From JACDAL01 sp035646635 (GTDB lineage Bacteria; Actinomycetota; CADDZG01; WHSQ01): a DNA stretch of 8,227 bases. The DNA is taken from positions 1 to 8,227 of the forward strand of contig DASRPA010000071.1 of NCBI GenBank assembly GCA_035646635.1. The letters are read 5' to 3'. The notes beneath the pieces were generated by a model, which was not told where the DNA came from, made no database searches, and saw only the letters and a list, made by a program, of their open reading frames with translations. Each line of letters begins with the position of its first letter. Position 1 is the stretch's first letter. The translations under genes and the position numbers were made by a program. Positions 1 to 6,277 of the stretch are shown piece after piece.

Positions 1-265
1 AGACCTACCGGCCAATCTTCCGGACGGTATGATAAACATAGGGGTGGGAGAGGACCTCACCGTCTCGGAGCTGGCCCGTTTGGTGCAGAGGATCGTGGGG
101 CATGAGGGCGAAATCAAATGGGACTCGTCCCGGCCGGATGGGACACCCCGTAAGCTGATGGATGTCTCGCGGTTGCAGGCTATGGGGTGGCAGCCAGAGG
201 TTTCTTTGGAGGAGGGCATCCGGCGCACCTACGAGTGGTATCTGGATGGAGAAGGAGGACAGTGA
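1..265 (+). CDS. fcl: GDP-L-fucose synthase, C-terminal part (5' end outside window)
   Basis: This is the last ~87 codons of a GDP-L-fucose synthase (GDP-4-keto-6-deoxymannose 3,5-epimerase/4-reductase), a cytosolic short-chain dehydrogenase that makes GDP-L-fucose from the product of Gmd. The reading frame is open from base 2 to the TGA at 263-265. Seen directly are INIGVGEDLTVSELA, WDSSRPDGTPRKLMDVSRL and the ending LEEGIRRTYEWYL, which match the conserved C-terminal third of the family (substrate-binding region and last helices). The Rossmann glycine motif and the catalytic Ser-Tyr-Lys residues lie upstream of the window, so activity cannot be judged. The stop overlaps the GTG start of the gmd remnant by 4 nt (GTGA), as expected for a fcl-gmd pair. 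Since gmd is broken, this enzyme would need its substrate from a Gmd encoded elsewhere. Confidence 0.93.
   Translation, partial: DLPANLPDGMINIGVGEDLTVSELARLVQRIVGHEGEIKWDSSRPDGTPRKLMDVSRLQAMGWQPEVSLEEGIRRTYEWYLDGEGGQ
252..258 (+). promoter_or_regulatory. ribosome binding site of the gmd remnant
   Basis: AAGGAGG lies inside the 3' end of fcl, 3 nt before the GTG at 262. It supports that GTG as the original gmd start, together with the immediate VTKTALITGITGQDG N-terminus expected for Gmd. The spacing is short. Confidence 0.5.
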
Positions 266-612
266 CCAAGACCGCCCTCATAACCGGCATCACCGGCCAG
301 GACGGGGCCTACCTGGCTGAACTCCTCCTGGAGAAGGGCTACACCGTCCACGGCATTAAGCGGCGGGCCAGCCAGTTCAACACCGACCGGGTCGACCACC
401 TCTACCACGACCCCCACGAAGAGGACGTGCGCTTCTTCATGCACTATGGGGACCTGACCGACGCCACCAACCTGGTGCGCATCGACCCCCGCTACTTCCG
501 CCCCACCGCGGTGGAGACCCTCCTGGGCGATCCCGCCGGGTCCGCGATCATCAAGCACGTGGGCGGGCTCTCGGAAGTCGATAGCAACGGCGCCGTGATT
601 CGCCCAGGGCAC

Positions 613-634
613 CGCACCCGGCGCGCCGGGTGCG
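613..634 (+). repeat. 22-bp perfect GC-rich palindrome
   Basis: The core GCACCCGGCGCGCCGGGTGC (614-633) is its own reverse complement, and one further C-G pair at 613/634 extends it. It sits about 50 nt before the first gene of the nonulosonic acid operon. As RNA it could fold into a strong hairpin with a tiny loop; as DNA it could bind a dimeric regulator. No T-run follows, so a classical intrinsic terminator is not supported. Confidence 0.6.
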
Positions 635-670
635 AGACTGCTGGGATACGATACGTGCTTGTGAATGGTT

Positions 671-677
671 GGGGGGG
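671..677 (+). promoter_or_regulatory. probable ribosome binding site deciding the neuA-neuB start
   Basis: The purine run GGGGGGGA (671-678) lies 5-6 nt before the ATG at 684. That ATG is followed at once by the conserved MKALFLIPARGGSKG N-terminus, so it is preferred over the in-frame ATG at 630, which would add 18 residues with no family resemblance. Confidence 0.55.
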
Positions 678-683
678 ATTGGA

Positions 684-2411
684 ATGAAGGCCCTGTTTCT
701 TATCCCCGCGCGAGGGGGCTCAAAGGGCCTGCCTGGCAAGAACCTGGCATTGGTCGGCGGCATTCCGCTCGTCGGTCGCGCGGTGCGCGTGGCACGCCAA
801 GTGGCCGCTGGCCTTCCGGGTTCGCGCGTAGTTTGCTCCACAGACGATCCAGCTATCGCAGAGGCGGCACAGGAGTGGGGTGCGGAGGTGCCCTTTGTGC
901 GGCCAGACGATCTGGCAACTGATGACGCCCGCTCTCTGGACGTGGTGCGCCACGCTTTAAGGGCTCTGGACGAAGAGTTCGAGGTGGTGGTTCTTCTGCA
1001 ACCCACGAGCCCTCTTACGGAGCCGAAGGACATACTCGGTTCGTTGGAACTTTTCCGGATGACCGGCGAGCCGGTAGTCTCGGTGTGCCGGGCGGAGCAC
1101 CCGGGCGAGTGGCACAGAAGGATGGACCTCGCCGGCCGTCTTTCCGCCGTCCTACCGATCTCTAGTGCCGAGCGGCGGCAGAAGGTCGCGCCAACATACC
1201 GCCCGAACGGGGCAGTGTATGTAGCCTCGCCGGCTCAGGTGCGGGGCGAGGGGTTCTGGACGGCCGAGACCCGCGGGTTTATCATGCCAACAGAGCGATC
1301 CGTAGATGTAGACACGGCTGCGGATTTGGAGGTCGCACGGGCTCTCCTAGTCATGCGCCCCGTTGCGCCCGTCGAGATCGCGGGGAGGAAGATCGGCTTC
1401 GGCTACCCTTGCTTTATCATCGCCGAGGCGGGCGTCAACCACAACGGGAGCCTCGATATGGCGCTGAAGCTTGTGGATGCTGCGGCCGACGCCGGAGCCG
1501 ACGCCGTCAAGTTTCAAACCTTCGTGGCAGAACGGCTCGTTACGGTGGCCGCGGCTAAAGCCGCCTACCAGGTGCGCAACACCGGTTCGCGCGGCTCTCA
1601 GCTCGAGATGTTGAAGGAGCTAGAACTCTCGCCGGAAGCACACACCGCAATCTTCGCGCGGTGCCGCCAGCGTGGCATCCTGTTCATTTCATCCCCCTTC
1701 GAGGAGGAGAGTTCCGATCTTCTCGACGCCTTAGGGGTTACGGCATTCAAAGTTCCTTCGGGTGAAATGACCAACCTGCCCTTCCTGCGCCACCTGGCGC
1801 GCAAGGGGCGACCCTTGATCGTCTCCACGGGTATGGCTACCCTGGCAGAAGTGGATGACACCGTGGATACACTGCGTGGGGAGGGCTGCCGGAAAATCGT
1901 GCTTCTGCACTGCGTGAGCCAATACCCAGCGAACCCTCGCGAATCCAATCTCCGGGCAATGGCCACTATGCGCGAAGCATTCGCGGCGCCGGTGGGGTTC
2001 TCTGACCACGCAGTGGGCAGCACGGTGGCGCTCGCGGCGGTCGCTTTGGGGGCCTGCGTCCTCGAGAAACACCTCACCCTTGACCGCGCGCTCCCAGGCC
2101 CCGACCACAAAGCGTCTCTTGAACCCGACGAACTGACGGACCTCGTCCGCTCAGTGCGTTCGACCGAGCAGGCTCTCGGGGACGGTCGCAAAGAGCCTAC
2201 ATCGTGCGAGATGGAGACTGCGCGCGCGGCCCGCAAGAGTCTCGTAGCTGCGAGGGTCATCCCCGTGGGTGCCGCCCTTACCGCCGATATGGTGGAGATC
2301 CGGCGCCCGGGTACGGGACTCCCACCCAAGCGCATGGACAGTCTCCTTGGGCGCCGGGCCCAGGGCGAGATTCCGGGTGGTACTCTTCTCGATGAGGAGA
2401 TGTTCGATTGA
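684..2411 (+). CDS. neuA-neuB: bifunctional CMP-nonulosonate cytidylyltransferase / nonulosonate synthase (NeuA-NeuB, LegF-LegI fusion)
   Basis: A single 575-residue protein joins two usually separate enzymes. Residues 1-~222 are a CMP-sialate-type cytidylyltransferase: PARGGSKGLPGKN (8-20, CTP binding), VVCSTDD (49-55), LLQPTSPL (104-111), RPNGAVYV (173-180) and the metal-binding DVDT with D208 and D210. A linker of only ~10-20 residues leads to a sialic/legionaminic acid synthase that condenses PEP with a 2-acetamido-mannose-type sugar: AEAGVNHNGS (247-256), GADAVKFQTF (271-280), VPSGEM (357-362), STGMA (381-385), LHCVSQYP (408-415), GFSDHAVG (438-445) and EKHLTLDRALPGPDHKASLEP (begins at 461). 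A C-terminal SAF/antifreeze-like domain spans ~517-572 and carries LVAARVIPVGAALT. All signature motifs of both halves are present, so both activities are plausible. The half order (NeuA then NeuB) is the reverse of the reaction order. The neighbours favour a legionaminic-type substrate, though sequence alone does not separate NeuB from LegI. Confidence 0.93.
   Translation: MKALFLIPARGGSKGLPGKNLALVGGIPLVGRAVRVARQVAAGLPGSRVVCSTDDPAIAEAAQEWGAEVPFVRPDDLATDDARSLDVVRHALRALDEEFEVVVLLQPTSPLTEPKDILGSLELFRMTGEPVVSVCRAEHPGEWHRRMDLAGRLSAVLPISSAERRQKVAPTYRPNGAVYVASPAQVRGEGFWTAETRGFIMPTERSVDVDTAADLEVARALLVMRPVAPVEIAGRKIGFGYPCFIIAEAGVNHNGSLDMALKLVDAAADAGADAVKFQTFVAERLVTVAAAKAAYQVRNTGSRGSQLEMLKELELSPEAHTAIFARCRQRGILFISSPFEEESSDLLDALGVTAFKVPSGEMTNLPFLRHLARKGRPLIVSTGMATLAEVDDTVDTLRGEGCRKIVLLHCVSQYPANPRESNLRAMATMREAFAAPVGFSDHAVGSTVALAAVALGACVLEKHLTLDRALPGPDHKASLEPDELTDLVRSVRSTEQALGDGRKEPTSCEMETARAARKSLVAARVIPVGAALTADMVEIRRPGTGLPPKRMDSLLGRRAQGEIPGGTLLDEEMFD
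2394..2400 (+). promoter_or_regulatory. ribosome binding site supporting a TTG start for neuC
   Basis: GAGGAGA inside the 3' end of neuA-neuB is spaced 7 nt from the TTG at 2408. With the TTGA stop/start overlap and the immediate RTVGVVTTSRADFG N-terminus, it makes this rare TTG the likely initiator. Confidence 0.6.
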
Positions 2412-3577
2412 GAACGGTGGGAGTCGTCACCACATCGCGAGCCGATTTCGGCATCTGTCGGCCGATCCTCCGGGCTCTCGTCGTCGAGCCGTCGATGAGA
2501 CTCGCGCTATACGTCTCGGGGATGCACCTCTCAGCTCGTTTTGGCAACACTGTTGACGAGATCGAGGCAGAGGGATTTGGCGTCGCCGAACGCGTGGGAG
2601 TGCTCTCCGACTTGGATACTCCGGAGGCCGTAGCCAGCGCCATGGCACGCGGCGTCAGCGGGTTTGCCCGGGTGTTCGCCCGACGCCGCCCGGACCTGCT
2701 GCTGGTGATCGGGGACCGATTCGAAATGCACGCCGCCGCGCTGGCCGCGTTGCCTTTTGGAATCCCCGTTGCCCATATTCACGGCGGGGAAACCACGGAG
2801 GGTGCCTTTGATGAATCCCTGCGCCACTGCGTGACAAAACTCAGCCATCTCCACTTCGTTGCGAACCAGGAATACGCCCGCCGGGTCGTGCAGTTGGGGG
2901 AAGAGCCCTGGCGCGTGACCGTCGCGGGGGCGCCGTCCCTGGACAACCTCCAGGATCTTGATCCGCTGAGCCCCGACGAGCTGGAGCGCGAGCAGGGCAT
3001 CCGGGTCACGCCGGAGACGCTTCTCGTGACCTTCCACCCGACGACTCTGGAGTACGAAGACGCCGGAGTTCAGACAGACGAACTTCTGGCCGCGCTGGAA
3101 GAATCCGGTCGACCCCTGGTGTTCACTATGCCGAACGCAGACACGGATGGGCTGGCCATTCGGAGTCGCATCGAGAGCTTCGTGGCCCGCTGCCCTCGCG
3201 CCGCAGCCAGCGAGAACCTGGGGACGAGGGGATATTTCGGTGCCATGGCGGCCTGCGCCGCCATGGTGGGCAACTCAAGCAGCGCTCTTGTCGAGGCGCC
3301 CTCCTTCGGACTGCCCGCCGTCAACGTCGGAAACCGCCAGCGCGGTCGCATGCGTGGAGCAAACGTTATCGACACAGGCTATCGGCGCGTCGACATCTCC
3401 AGTGCAATCACCCTTGCGCTGACTCCGGCTTTTCGGGAGTCACTCCTTGGCAAACCCAACCCATATGGAGATGGGCTGGCGTCGCCAAGAATCGTTACTC
3501 GTCTGAAGGAAATCCCTCTAGACAGCTCGCTAATCATGAAGCGATTCTACGACCTTCCCGGGCGGGGGATTCTATGA
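2408..3577 (+). CDS. neuC: hydrolysing sugar-nucleotide 2-epimerase, NeuC type
   Basis: This 389-residue protein has a normal full length for the NeuC family of GT-B-fold hydrolysing 2-epimerases, which release free ManNAc (from UDP-GlcNAc) or, in LegG, 2,4-diacetamido-trideoxymannose from a nucleotide-linked bacillosamine. The N-terminus has TTSRADFG (8-15) and SGMHLSARFGNT (37-48). Catalytic and substrate-contact segments include IGDRFEMHAAA (101-111), HIHGGETTEGAFDESLRH (123-140) and GNSSSALVEAPSFGLPAVN (288-306), followed by GNRQRGRMRGANVID (308-322). The ending NPYGDG...FYDLP also fits the E. coli NeuC pattern. The start is TTG, overlapping the previous stop by 4 nt, and the end overlaps the next gene by 4 nt (ATGA). 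It is the only intact epimerase in the window, so it must serve either as NeuC or as LegG for the synthase half of the preceding gene. The nucleotide carried by its substrate, UDP or GDP, cannot be read from the sequence. Confidence 0.92.
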   Translation: MRTVGVVTTSRADFGICRPILRALVVEPSMRLALYVSGMHLSARFGNTVDEIEAEGFGVAERVGVLSDLDTPEAVASAMARGVSGFARVFARRRPDLLLVIGDRFEMHAAALAALPFGIPVAHIHGGETTEGAFDESLRHCVTKLSHLHFVANQEYARRVVQLGEEPWRVTVAGAPSLDNLQDLDPLSPDELEREQGIRVTPETLLVTFHPTTLEYEDAGVQTDELLAALEESGRPLVFTMPNADTDGLAIRSRIESFVARCPRAAASENLGTRGYFGAMAACAAMVGNSSSALVEAPSFGLPAVNVGNRQRGRMRGANVIDTGYRRVDISSAITLALTPAFRESLLGKPNPYGDGLASPRIVTRLKEIPLDSSLIMKRFYDLPGRGIL

Positions 3578-4236
3578 GCGGCAGCAGACCCCGAGTCGTC
3601 TTGCTCGGCGGCGGCGGCCATGCCCGCGTACTGCTGGACTGTCTTCTCCTCTGCGGCGGCACGGAGATCGTCGGCATGCTGGAGGCCGACTCATCCCGGG
3701 TGGGGGCAGTCGTCTACGGGGTGTCGGTGCTGGGCAACGACGATCTCCTTGCGGAGCTGGTGGGGCGCGGCGCGACCCACTTCATTGTTGGCATCGGAAG
3801 CGTTGGTGACAATGGGGCGAGACGACGCCTCTTCAAGATGGGCCTTGCTCAGGGGCTCCGGCCCTTGTTAGTGCGTCATCCTTCGGCGATCGTCTCGCCT
3901 CGCGCACAGGTGGGCGAGGGCTGCCAGCTCCTGCCCGGATGCATTGTGAACGCCGGAGCAGTGCTTGGACAAAACGTCTTGGTCAACACCGCAGCGATTG
4001 TCGAGCACGACTGTGTGGTGGCCGATCATGTTCACTTGGCGACCGGCTCGAGGCTGGCAAGTACTGTTCGCGTGGAAGAAGGGGCCCACCTGGGGGCAGG
4101 AGCTGTCGTTCGGCAGTCAGTGAAGATCGGCGCGCGCGCCATCGTGGGCGCGGGCGCTGTGGTTGTCCGGGATGTGCCCGGAGGAGCGGTGGTGGTGGGC
4201 GTGCCGGCGCGCCCACTCGGCGGGTTGGGGCGGTAG
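3574..4236 (+). CDS. NeuD/PglD/LegH-type sugar acetyltransferase
   Basis: A 220-residue acyl-CoA-dependent acetyltransferase with a left-handed beta-helix. The N-terminal Rossmann-like sugar-nucleotide domain carries VVLLGGGGHARVLLD (8-22). From about residue 103 hexapeptide repeats follow (PSAIVSPRAQVGEG, PGCIVNAGAVLGQN, through GAGAVVVRDV). The expected catalytic histidine is H145 in IVEHDC, matching the active-site His of PglD-like enzymes, and the ending VVVGVPARPL is typical. Members either O-acetylate sialic acid (NeuD) or N-acetylate the 4-amino group of UDP/GDP-4-amino sugars (PglD, LegH). Because the operon also encodes a dehydratase and an aminotransferase that together create a 4-amino sugar, the LegH role is inferred as more likely. 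The ATG at 3574 overlaps the neuC stop (ATGA) and has GGCGGGGG just upstream. The end overlaps the next GTG by 1 nt (TAGTG). Confidence 0.9.
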   Translation: MSGSRPRVVLLGGGGHARVLLDCLLLCGGTEIVGMLEADSSRVGAVVYGVSVLGNDDLLAELVGRGATHFIVGIGSVGDNGARRRLFKMGLAQGLRPLLVRHPSAIVSPRAQVGEGCQLLPGCIVNAGAVLGQNVLVNTAAIVEHDCVVADHVHLATGSRLASTVRVEEGAHLGAGAVVRQSVKIGARAIVGAGAVVVRDVPGGAVVVGVPARPLGGLGR

Positions 4237-5288
4237 TGGCCATAACGGAGCATCTGTCTCGTATCTGCATCCCCGCGACCGCCACTCTGCGCGAAGCGCT
4301 CGAAGCGATCGATCGTGGGGGGCTCGAAATCGCGCTGGTAACAGATGATCTGGCCCGCCTCGTCGGTGTCGTAACCGATGGGGACGCCCGGCGCGCAATA
4401 CTGGCGGGCGCGTCGCTGCAGGATCCGGCCGAGCGGCTGATGCAGAAGCGTTTCACGGCCGTGGGCACGAATGCCACTCGTGCCGAGGTCCTGGATCTGA
4501 TGCGGGCGCGGAGTTTCGAGCAAATCCCGATCCTGGACGCGATGGGGCGGCTCGCCGGTATCCATCTTCTGCAGGAGATCATCGGTGCTGTCTCTCGCCC
4601 AAATTGGGCACTTATTTTGGCTGGCGGTCGGGGGGAACGGCTCCGGCCACTAACCGACTTCGTGCCAAAACCTATGATCAAAGTCGCCGGGCGCCCTATC
4701 CTAGAGCGCCTCGTGCTCCACCTGGTGGGCTTCGGTATCCGGCGGGTATTCCTCGCCGTCAACTACAAGGCGGAAATGATCGAGGGCCACTTCGGCGACG
4801 GCTCCGACTTCGGGTGTCACATCGAATACCTTCGTGAGGAGAAGCCCTTGGGAACAGGTGGCGCTCTCGGACTTCTGCCGGCCGTGCCTGTGGATCCCCT
4901 TCTAGTACTGAACGGCGACCTCGTGACCCAGCTTGATGTGGGGCAGATGCTGGCCTTCCATGCGGACGGAGGCTACAAGGCGACGGTAGGCGTGCACGAG
5001 TATGTTCATACGGTCCCCTTCGGGGTGCTTGAGCTCCAAGAAGGAAGCATTGTCGCAGTTCGAGAGAAGCCCACCGAGTCCTGGCCGACCAACGCGGGCA
5101 TCTATGTGCTTGACCCTGAGCTGCTCGCGCGGGTCCCGCAGGCCACGTACTTCTCTCTTCCGGAGCTGGTGGAGGAGTGCATTGACCGCAACGAAGCCGT
5201 CGGCGCTTTCCAAGTAGAGGAAGACTGGATCGACGTCGGGCGACATCAGGAGCTCCAACGCGCTCGGGGAGAAACGGAGAATCCATGA
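4236..5288 (+). CDS. ptmE: CBS-domain sugar-1-phosphate nucleotidyltransferase (PtmE-like)
   Basis: Counting from GTG 4236 the protein is 350 residues. Residues ~8-118 form a paired CBS module (ATLREALEAID, VTDGDARRAIL, FEQIPILD, GRLAGIHLL), which in other proteins senses adenine nucleotides. Residues ~123-345 are a nucleotidyltransferase: LAGGRGERLRPLT (128-140), PKPMIKVAGRPILE (144-157), EKPLGTGGAL (202-211), LNGD (225-228, metal-binding Asp), EKP (277-279), NAGIY (286-290) and DVGR (333-336). The same architecture is found in Campylobacter PtmE, which makes the GDP-linked glucosamine that starts legionaminic acid synthesis, so GTP plus glucosamine/GlcNAc-1-phosphate is the inferred reaction; other nucleotides are possible. 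The same frame is open upstream to 3939, but that part lies inside the acetyltransferase gene and does not resemble the family. The start therefore rests on the TAGTG overlap and the CBS domain onset. It overlaps legB by 4 nt (ATGA). Confidence 0.87.
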   Translation: MAITEHLSRICIPATATLREALEAIDRGGLEIALVTDDLARLVGVVTDGDARRAILAGASLQDPAERLMQKRFTAVGTNATRAEVLDLMRARSFEQIPILDAMGRLAGIHLLQEIIGAVSRPNWALILAGGRGERLRPLTDFVPKPMIKVAGRPILERLVLHLVGFGIRRVFLAVNYKAEMIEGHFGDGSDFGCHIEYLREEKPLGTGGALGLLPAVPVDPLLVLNGDLVTQLDVGQMLAFHADGGYKATVGVHEYVHTVPFGVLELQEGSIVAVREKPTESWPTNAGIYVLDPELLARVPQATYFSLPELVEECIDRNEAVGAFQVEEDWIDVGRHQELQRARGETENP

Positions 5289-6277
5289 GTTGGCACGGGA
5301 AGAAGGTCCTTGTCACCGGCGCCGACGGCTTCATTGGGAGCCACCTGGCCGAACGTCTGGTAGAACTGGGCGCCGACGTGCGCGCTTTCTGCTTATACAA
5401 TTCGAACGGTTCCTGGGGCTGGCTGGACTATGCGAACAAAGCGGTCAAGCAAGCGGTGGAGGTGCGCCTCGGCGATATCCGCGATGCCCGTTTCGTGGAG
5501 GAGGCCTGCCGCGGGATTGACACGGTGTTTCACTTGGCCGCCCTTATTGCGATCCCCTACAGCTACACAGCGCCTGAGTCCTTCATCGATACCAACATCA
5601 AGGGCACACTGAACGTGCTGGAAGGAGTGCTGCGGGCCGGGTGCCGGCGAATGGTCAGCACTTCCACAAGCGAGGTGTACGGGACACCGGAGAGCGTTCC
5701 CATCAGCGAGACCCACCCGCTCCAGGGCCAGTCGCCCTACAGCGCTTCAAAGATCGGTGCTGACAAACTCTGCGAAGCGTACCACCTCTCCTTCGGAGTG
5801 CCGGTGGTGACCCTGCGCCCGTTCAACACCTACGGGCCTCGGCAGTCGACCAGGGCCGTGTTGCCGACCATTCTTGTCCAGCTGCTGGCGGGGAAGAGCG
5901 AGGTCCAACTGGGACGCCTCGACACTAGGCGCGACCTCACGTTCGTGCCGGACACAGCAGAGGGATTCGTCCGGGCTGGGGAGGTTGAGCATGTCGAGGG
6001 CGAGGTGATCCAACTGGGCACAGGACGTGCTGTTGCCGTGGGCGAACTCTTTGATGCGGCCTGCCGGGCCCTTGAGGTCTCCGCCACAGTCCTTCAGGAC
6101 GAAGCGCGCCTCCGCCCCGAAAGCAGTGAGGTGCTTTTGCTGCTCTCGGACCCCGCCAAAGCCAAGCAGCTGCTGGGGTGGGAGGCTCAAGTTCCTCTCG
6201 ATGAGGGCCTTATCTGCACCGCCCGATGGCTCAAGCGGAATCCACAGCTCTACGATCCGGAGCGGTATCATGTCTGA
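5285..6277 (+). CDS. legB: NAD-dependent sugar-nucleotide 4,6-dehydratase, LegB type
   Basis: A 330-residue extended short-chain dehydrogenase of normal length. VLVTGADGFIGSHLAERL carries the NAD-binding G12, G15 and G18. GDIRD (63-67) and HLAAL (83-87) follow. The active site shows STSTSEVYG (125-133) with the Thr-Ser-Glu of dehydratases, and PYSASK (151-156) with catalytic Y152 and K156. RPFNTYGPRQS (178-188) is typical of the sugar-nucleotide binding part. Family knowledge: LegB removes water from GDP-GlcNAc to give a 6-deoxy-4-keto sugar that LegC then aminates. The SWGWLDY segment (43-49) and IPYSYTAPESF (90-100) fit LegB-like sequences better than the pseudaminic PseB or RmlB types. It follows ptmE with an ATGA overlap and overlaps the aminotransferase by 8 nt, so it acts between those two steps. 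GDP versus UDP specificity is inferred from ptmE. GGAGA (276-280 of the 5000s block, i.e. 5276-5280) precedes the ATG. Confidence 0.9.
   Translation: MSWHGKKVLVTGADGFIGSHLAERLVELGADVRAFCLYNSNGSWGWLDYANKAVKQAVEVRLGDIRDARFVEEACRGIDTVFHLAALIAIPYSYTAPESFIDTNIKGTLNVLEGVLRAGCRRMVSTSTSEVYGTPESVPISETHPLQGQSPYSASKIGADKLCEAYHLSFGVPVVTLRPFNTYGPRQSTRAVLPTILVQLLAGKSEVQLGRLDTRRDLTFVPDTAEGFVRAGEVEHVEGEVIQLGTGRAVAVGELFDAACRALEVSATVLQDEARLRPESSEVLLLLSDPAKAKQLLGWEAQVPLDEGLICTARWLKRNPQLYDPERYHV

Larger units (their letters stand above)
535..683 (+). other. unassigned tail and spacer between gmd junction and neuA-neuB
   Basis: From about base 535 the chimeric frame leaves Gmd and encodes about 50 residues (ending VNGWGGLE) that I do not recognise. 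Because this frame stops in an ATGA overlap with the neuA start, like the other operon junctions, it may be the C-terminus of a gene that originally preceded neuA; this is inference. The stretch also holds a 22-bp palindrome (613-634) and a tandem ATACG ATACG (646-655). No convincing promoter for the following operon is visible. Confidence 0.45.
262..687 (+). pseudogene. gmd: GDP-mannose 4,6-dehydratase remnant, internal deletion and foreign tail
   Basis: Gmd converts GDP-mannose to GDP-4-keto-6-deoxymannose, the first step to GDP-fucose and GDP-rhamnose. From the GTG at 262 the frame encodes 141 residues, against roughly 340-370 for the family. Residues 1-74 are a normal Gmd N-terminus: the NADP-binding TGITGQDGAYLAE, then IKRRASQFNTDRVDHLY, then HYGDLTDATNLVRI. 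Residue 74 is followed directly by DPRYFRP and VETLLGDP, which in intact Gmd lie some 230 residues further on near the C-terminus. After residue 91 the sequence no longer resembles Gmd (the expected KAREKLGW helix is missing). The tail of ~50 residues ends at a TGA (685-687) overlapping the next start as ATGA. The catalytic Ser/Thr-Glu and Tyr-x-x-x-Lys region is deleted, so it cannot be active. Its codons look richer in third-position G/C than the flanking genes. An assembly chimera is the alternative to a real double rearrangement. Confidence 0.85.

Noticed and set aside
646..655. ATACGATACG as a -10 promoter element
   Set aside because: TACGAT matches TATAAT at only four of six positions and no suitable -35 hexamer lies about 17 bp upstream.
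630..683. ATG at 630 as the start of the NeuA-NeuB fusion
   Set aside because: It adds 18 residues not seen in the family, whereas ATG 684 follows a purine-rich site and starts directly with the conserved strand and CTP-binding loop.
1598..2335. Long open frame on the minus strand (245 codons) opposite the NeuB half
   Set aside because: It is Arg/Ser-rich and low in complexity, with no family resemblance, and lies opposite a gene with clear motifs; GC-rich DNA commonly gives such antisense frames.
3939..4235. 5' extension of the ptmE frame
   Set aside because: The translation is a Gly/Arg/Cys-rich shadow of the acetyltransferase gene; the CBS region begins only after GTG 4236.
3983..4762. 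Minus-strand open frame (259 codons) opposite the acetyltransferase and ptmE
   Set aside because: Composition is Arg/Pro/Ser-rich with no recognisable domain, and both + strand genes covering it are convincing.
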